A stretch of DNA of 64,000 nucleotides from Eucalyptus grandis (lineage: Eukaryota > Streptophyta > Magnoliopsida > Myrtales > Myrtaceae), in NCBI RefSeq assembly GCF_016545825.1, contig NC_052621.1:20424940-20488939 (forward strand). Reading direction: 5' to 3'. The translations under genes were made by a program, and so were the position numbers. Below, one piece after another: positions 61,521 to 64,000 of this stretch (its first letter is position 1; each line of letters starts with the position of its first letter). The notes beneath the pieces were generated by a model. It saw only the letters and a list, made by a program, of their open reading frames with translations. It did no database searches and was not told where the DNA came from.

Positions 61521-62271
61521 GGGTTAATTCCAAAAAAAAGCACAAACTTTAGGTTACTGGCCCAAACTTTTTTTTTTTTGTCTCATAAAAGAGCACCAAC
61601 TTTAGATCGAATTACAAATTTGGCCTAATTTTTTTATCGTGTAAAAAAGTACCAACTTTAAGTCAAGTGACAATTTTAACCCACATTTTTTTTTTTTGAA
61701 AAAATCACCAACTTTTCACTTAAATCCTAAATTTGGCCCCTTTGACTGAGATTCATTAATTGTCCTTACCAATAAATCCATGTGTACTTGCTGGCTAACA
61801 CCATCCATTGTTTTCTTCTTTGAGCCACAATTTGAAGGATAACAATGAAATTGTGTCATCTCATTAACAAGTAAAAAATCTCTAGATTAAATTTTTTAGT
61901 TAGGCTTTATCAAGCTTCATCGTAATATGAAACTATAGATCATCACTGGCCAAGAGAAACCATGAATTAAATCCACCAACCTCACGATTAGAACCTTTTC
62001 TCTTGAAATAAGGTTAACTTTAAAAAAGAAAGTTAATGGTAAAGGTTAGATTTTTTGATAAAAGTGAAAATTTGTGATTTTTTATTAACAAAAAAATTAT
62101 GATCAAAATTATCACTTAATCTAAAGTTGGTTTTTTTTTATGAGACAAAAAAAAAAACTCAGGCCGATTTGTCCATTGACCTAAAATTTGTGCTTTTTAC
62201 AAGACAAAAAAAGTTTTGATCAAATTTGACCATCGACTTAAAGTTGATATTTTTTTTTATGGAATTAGCCC
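61521..62271. mobile_element. Foldback (MITE-like) element, 751 bp, 8-bp target duplication
   Basis: Ends are inverted repeats: GGGTTAATTCCAAAAAAAA at the left and GGAATTAGCCC at the right (reverse complement GGGCTAATTCC). Flanking TAAAAGAG at 61513-61520 and 62272-62279 is an exact 8-bp target duplication, the length typical of hAT-type elements. Each arm contains several degenerate copies of an ACCAACTTTAAG-type motif separated by A/T runs, inverted between arms. No transposase coding. Confidence 0.8.
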
Positions 62272-62279
62272 TAAAAGAG

Positions 62280-62683
62280 AGTAACAAATCTCCAGACACC
62301 GTGCCCTACATCCTTCTCGCACTCCATATTTTTTTTCTTTTGTGGAATGGGTCTTCTGATTTTGCTGGTGCATTAAACTAATCAAAGCTTACTTTCCTTT
62401 TTGTAATCGCAATGGGAGGGAGGCGGTTTGAACTTACTGCCTAGGCACAGTAGAATTTACTGAAGTAAGATGAAATTCTGTGACTTGCTACCTAAATACT
62501 GTCAGTTTGCAGGCAAGGCGCTGATAGGAAAGTAGGACTATACGTAGCTAAACACACATGTCACATGATCTCCTCAGACGTGGTTGCTCCTGGGGGGCAA
62601 GAAATAACCAATGTATTCTGCAATACTCATTGTCCAATTTCTAACCAGGTCATATGTCATACCAGTCACACACAAGCGCACGG

Positions 62684-62725
<42 letters not shown>

Positions 62726-62794
62726 GGAGGATGATGGAGAATGTTACCTTCATTGCATCTGTCTCAAAATTTTAAGCTGTCCATGCAACAAGAT
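62280..62794. other. Intergenic with GA microsatellite; 3' flank of the kinase gene
   Basis: A GA repeat of about 16 units is at 62688-62720. The part nearest 62794 is the probable 3' UTR of the minus-strand kinase gene. Confidence 0.6.
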
Positions 62795-64000
62795 CTACAA
62801 TGCAGAAGTTAAATAATGTCCTTTAACAGACGGTCCTGTGGCCACATACAGATGGTTTATCATCTTAAATAGCAAGCGCCTTGCCCTTTCCATCCAGGAA
62901 AGCAACTCCAGCAACCCTGAATTCAGAAAATAATAAATAAATTTAAGTATGAGGACGAGTTTTATTTAATTTTACCCTTAAGAAATTTGCCAGTAGAATA
63001 TACATACCAAGGACAACTCTCACTTTAAGGTAACTCAAGTTTCCTGAGTTTGAAAAGAGTACTGCAGCCGCAGAACCTGAAAGCGCTATACACGTAGTGT
63101 TAGATAGTGTCTTCTTCACAGATTGAGGATGACAATGCAACAAGAAAAATGCACCCAAGCGATTTTTATGCTCTAAGCAATTTCTCAATTAAGAACCATC
63201 CACCTTGACCTCCTGCCTCGTGATACAAATTATAAGCCACTTTGACAATACTATGAAATCAATCCTTCCTCGTTGTTTCCTCCTTCCCTCTCTCTCTCTA
63301 CCCCACAACCCCTTGCGATTCCGGCCTGCATCCGGGAATGCACACACTTGGTTATGCACAAAAGGGCACTGCTGCCTAACGTATGCTTTCTACATGCAGG
63401 TGCTCATGGCCCATTTCTAGGAACTCCACCATTTAAGACCTCACCTTGTTGGATAGTACCCACCATTGCTGTCAATTTATCTAGTTTAAAGAATTAAGAC
63501 ATGTTTTGATCCTTATCCTGGACCTGTCTGTTATAGGATGAATCTATTCTAGGCCATATAGACTTACCTGCAAAAGAACACCAATAACACAAGCTCCAAA
63601 GTTCACTCAAAGCCAATCCAAGAGCAGATCACATCAATGTGAGTAAGTTATTGCATAATTCAAGTAGTTTTACCAGATTGAGTAGTTGGCTCTGGAAAGA
63701 CCGTAGAGTGCAAATCTTGCATAAGTTAACAGCCTCAGTCGTTGAGAAGCGCATAACTTGCGAATGATTGCCCTCAGTAGCCCACTGAATAGGGAAACCA
63801 AAATAATAAGACTAAGAAATGTAGAAACTTGACTCACATGGTAAAAAAAAAATTTAGTTGTTTTCCGTACTCTGCACGTAGTACTATTAAGAAGTCTGGA
63901 GGCAGGGCTTCCACAAATGATGAGACATCCTCCATTCGTAAGGATTTGAGATCTTTTCTTTAACTTCCCTTTCTCCCCTCAACTGACATAGCCTCCCAAG
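62795..64000 (-). CDS. ABC1/ADCK-type (aarF domain) atypical kinase, 3' exons only
   Basis: Minus-strand exons: 63871 to beyond 64000, 63674-63784, 63008-63076, 62795-62916 (stop TAG at 62795-62797). Translated pieces match the C-terminal part of plant ABC1K/ADCK proteins: MEDVSSFVEALPPDFLIVLR, then across the intron ADGLLRAIIRKLCASQRLRL and LTYARFALYGLS, then NSGNLSYLKVRVVLG, then LLELLSWMERARRLLFK. Such proteins are organellar atypical kinases linked to quinone and lipid metabolism; the catalytic core lies outside the window. The joins do not all keep frame: an in-frame stop lies near 63953, and the phase between the exons at 63674 and 63076 does not fit without a base gain or loss. The organelle and subfamily are not decided here. 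Confidence 0.78.

Overview
This is nuclear DNA from a flowering plant, most likely a woody eudicot. Four conserved multi-exon genes with plant GT-AG introns sit beside LTR retrotransposons and foldback elements. CT-rich leaders and the overall style would suit Myrtales, but I cannot fix the species from sequence alone.

Layout. 1-411 (-) is the 5' part of a small-membrane-protein gene, cut by the window edge. 473-3596 is a 3.1-kb solo LTR with a perfect 5-bp target duplication. 3.6-20.7 kb is AT-rich and gene-poor, with an inverted copy of a local repeat (block E, 14.0-16.8 kb) that was hit by a second solo LTR (14612-16212), and a foldback element (18724-19572). 20.8-43.4 kb is a repeat array built on a unit of about 1.7 kb. 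Each full unit has a shared head, a CG-rich palindrome, a CT-rich leader, a short ORF for a predicted two-pass membrane protein (I do not recognise it) and a long tail. Six copies of the ORF are seen. Only the last (40436-40810) is open for 124 codons; the others stop early, mostly at one and the same Trp codon. A full-length Ty1/copia element (31095-39334, minus strand, CAGGA target duplication) is inserted in one unit.

The right third is gene-rich: sucrose synthase (+, 44373-48215, 14 exons), ATG5 autophagy gene (-, 50262-57209, 8 exons), an ARMC7-type armadillo protein (+, 58447-60344, 6 exons) and the 3' end of an ABC1/ADCK-type kinase gene (-, 62795 to beyond 64000). SUS and ATG5 converge; ATG5 and ARMC7 diverge from a shared 1.24-kb interval. 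A foldback element with an 8-bp target duplication (61521-62271) lies between ARMC7 and the kinase. The genes have unrelated cellular jobs (sucrose cleavage, autophagy, an armadillo-fold protein, an atypical kinase); no pathway-type cluster is evident.

A striking cross-gene pattern: sucrose synthase, ATG5 and ARMC7 all have intact splice sites and conserved residues, but together they lack eight single bases, each placed in a short mononucleotide run. This looks more like systematic base-loss in the sequence than three independent pseudogenes, although real decay is not excluded. The best candidate for something undescribed is the 1.7-kb array and its small membrane-protein ORF.
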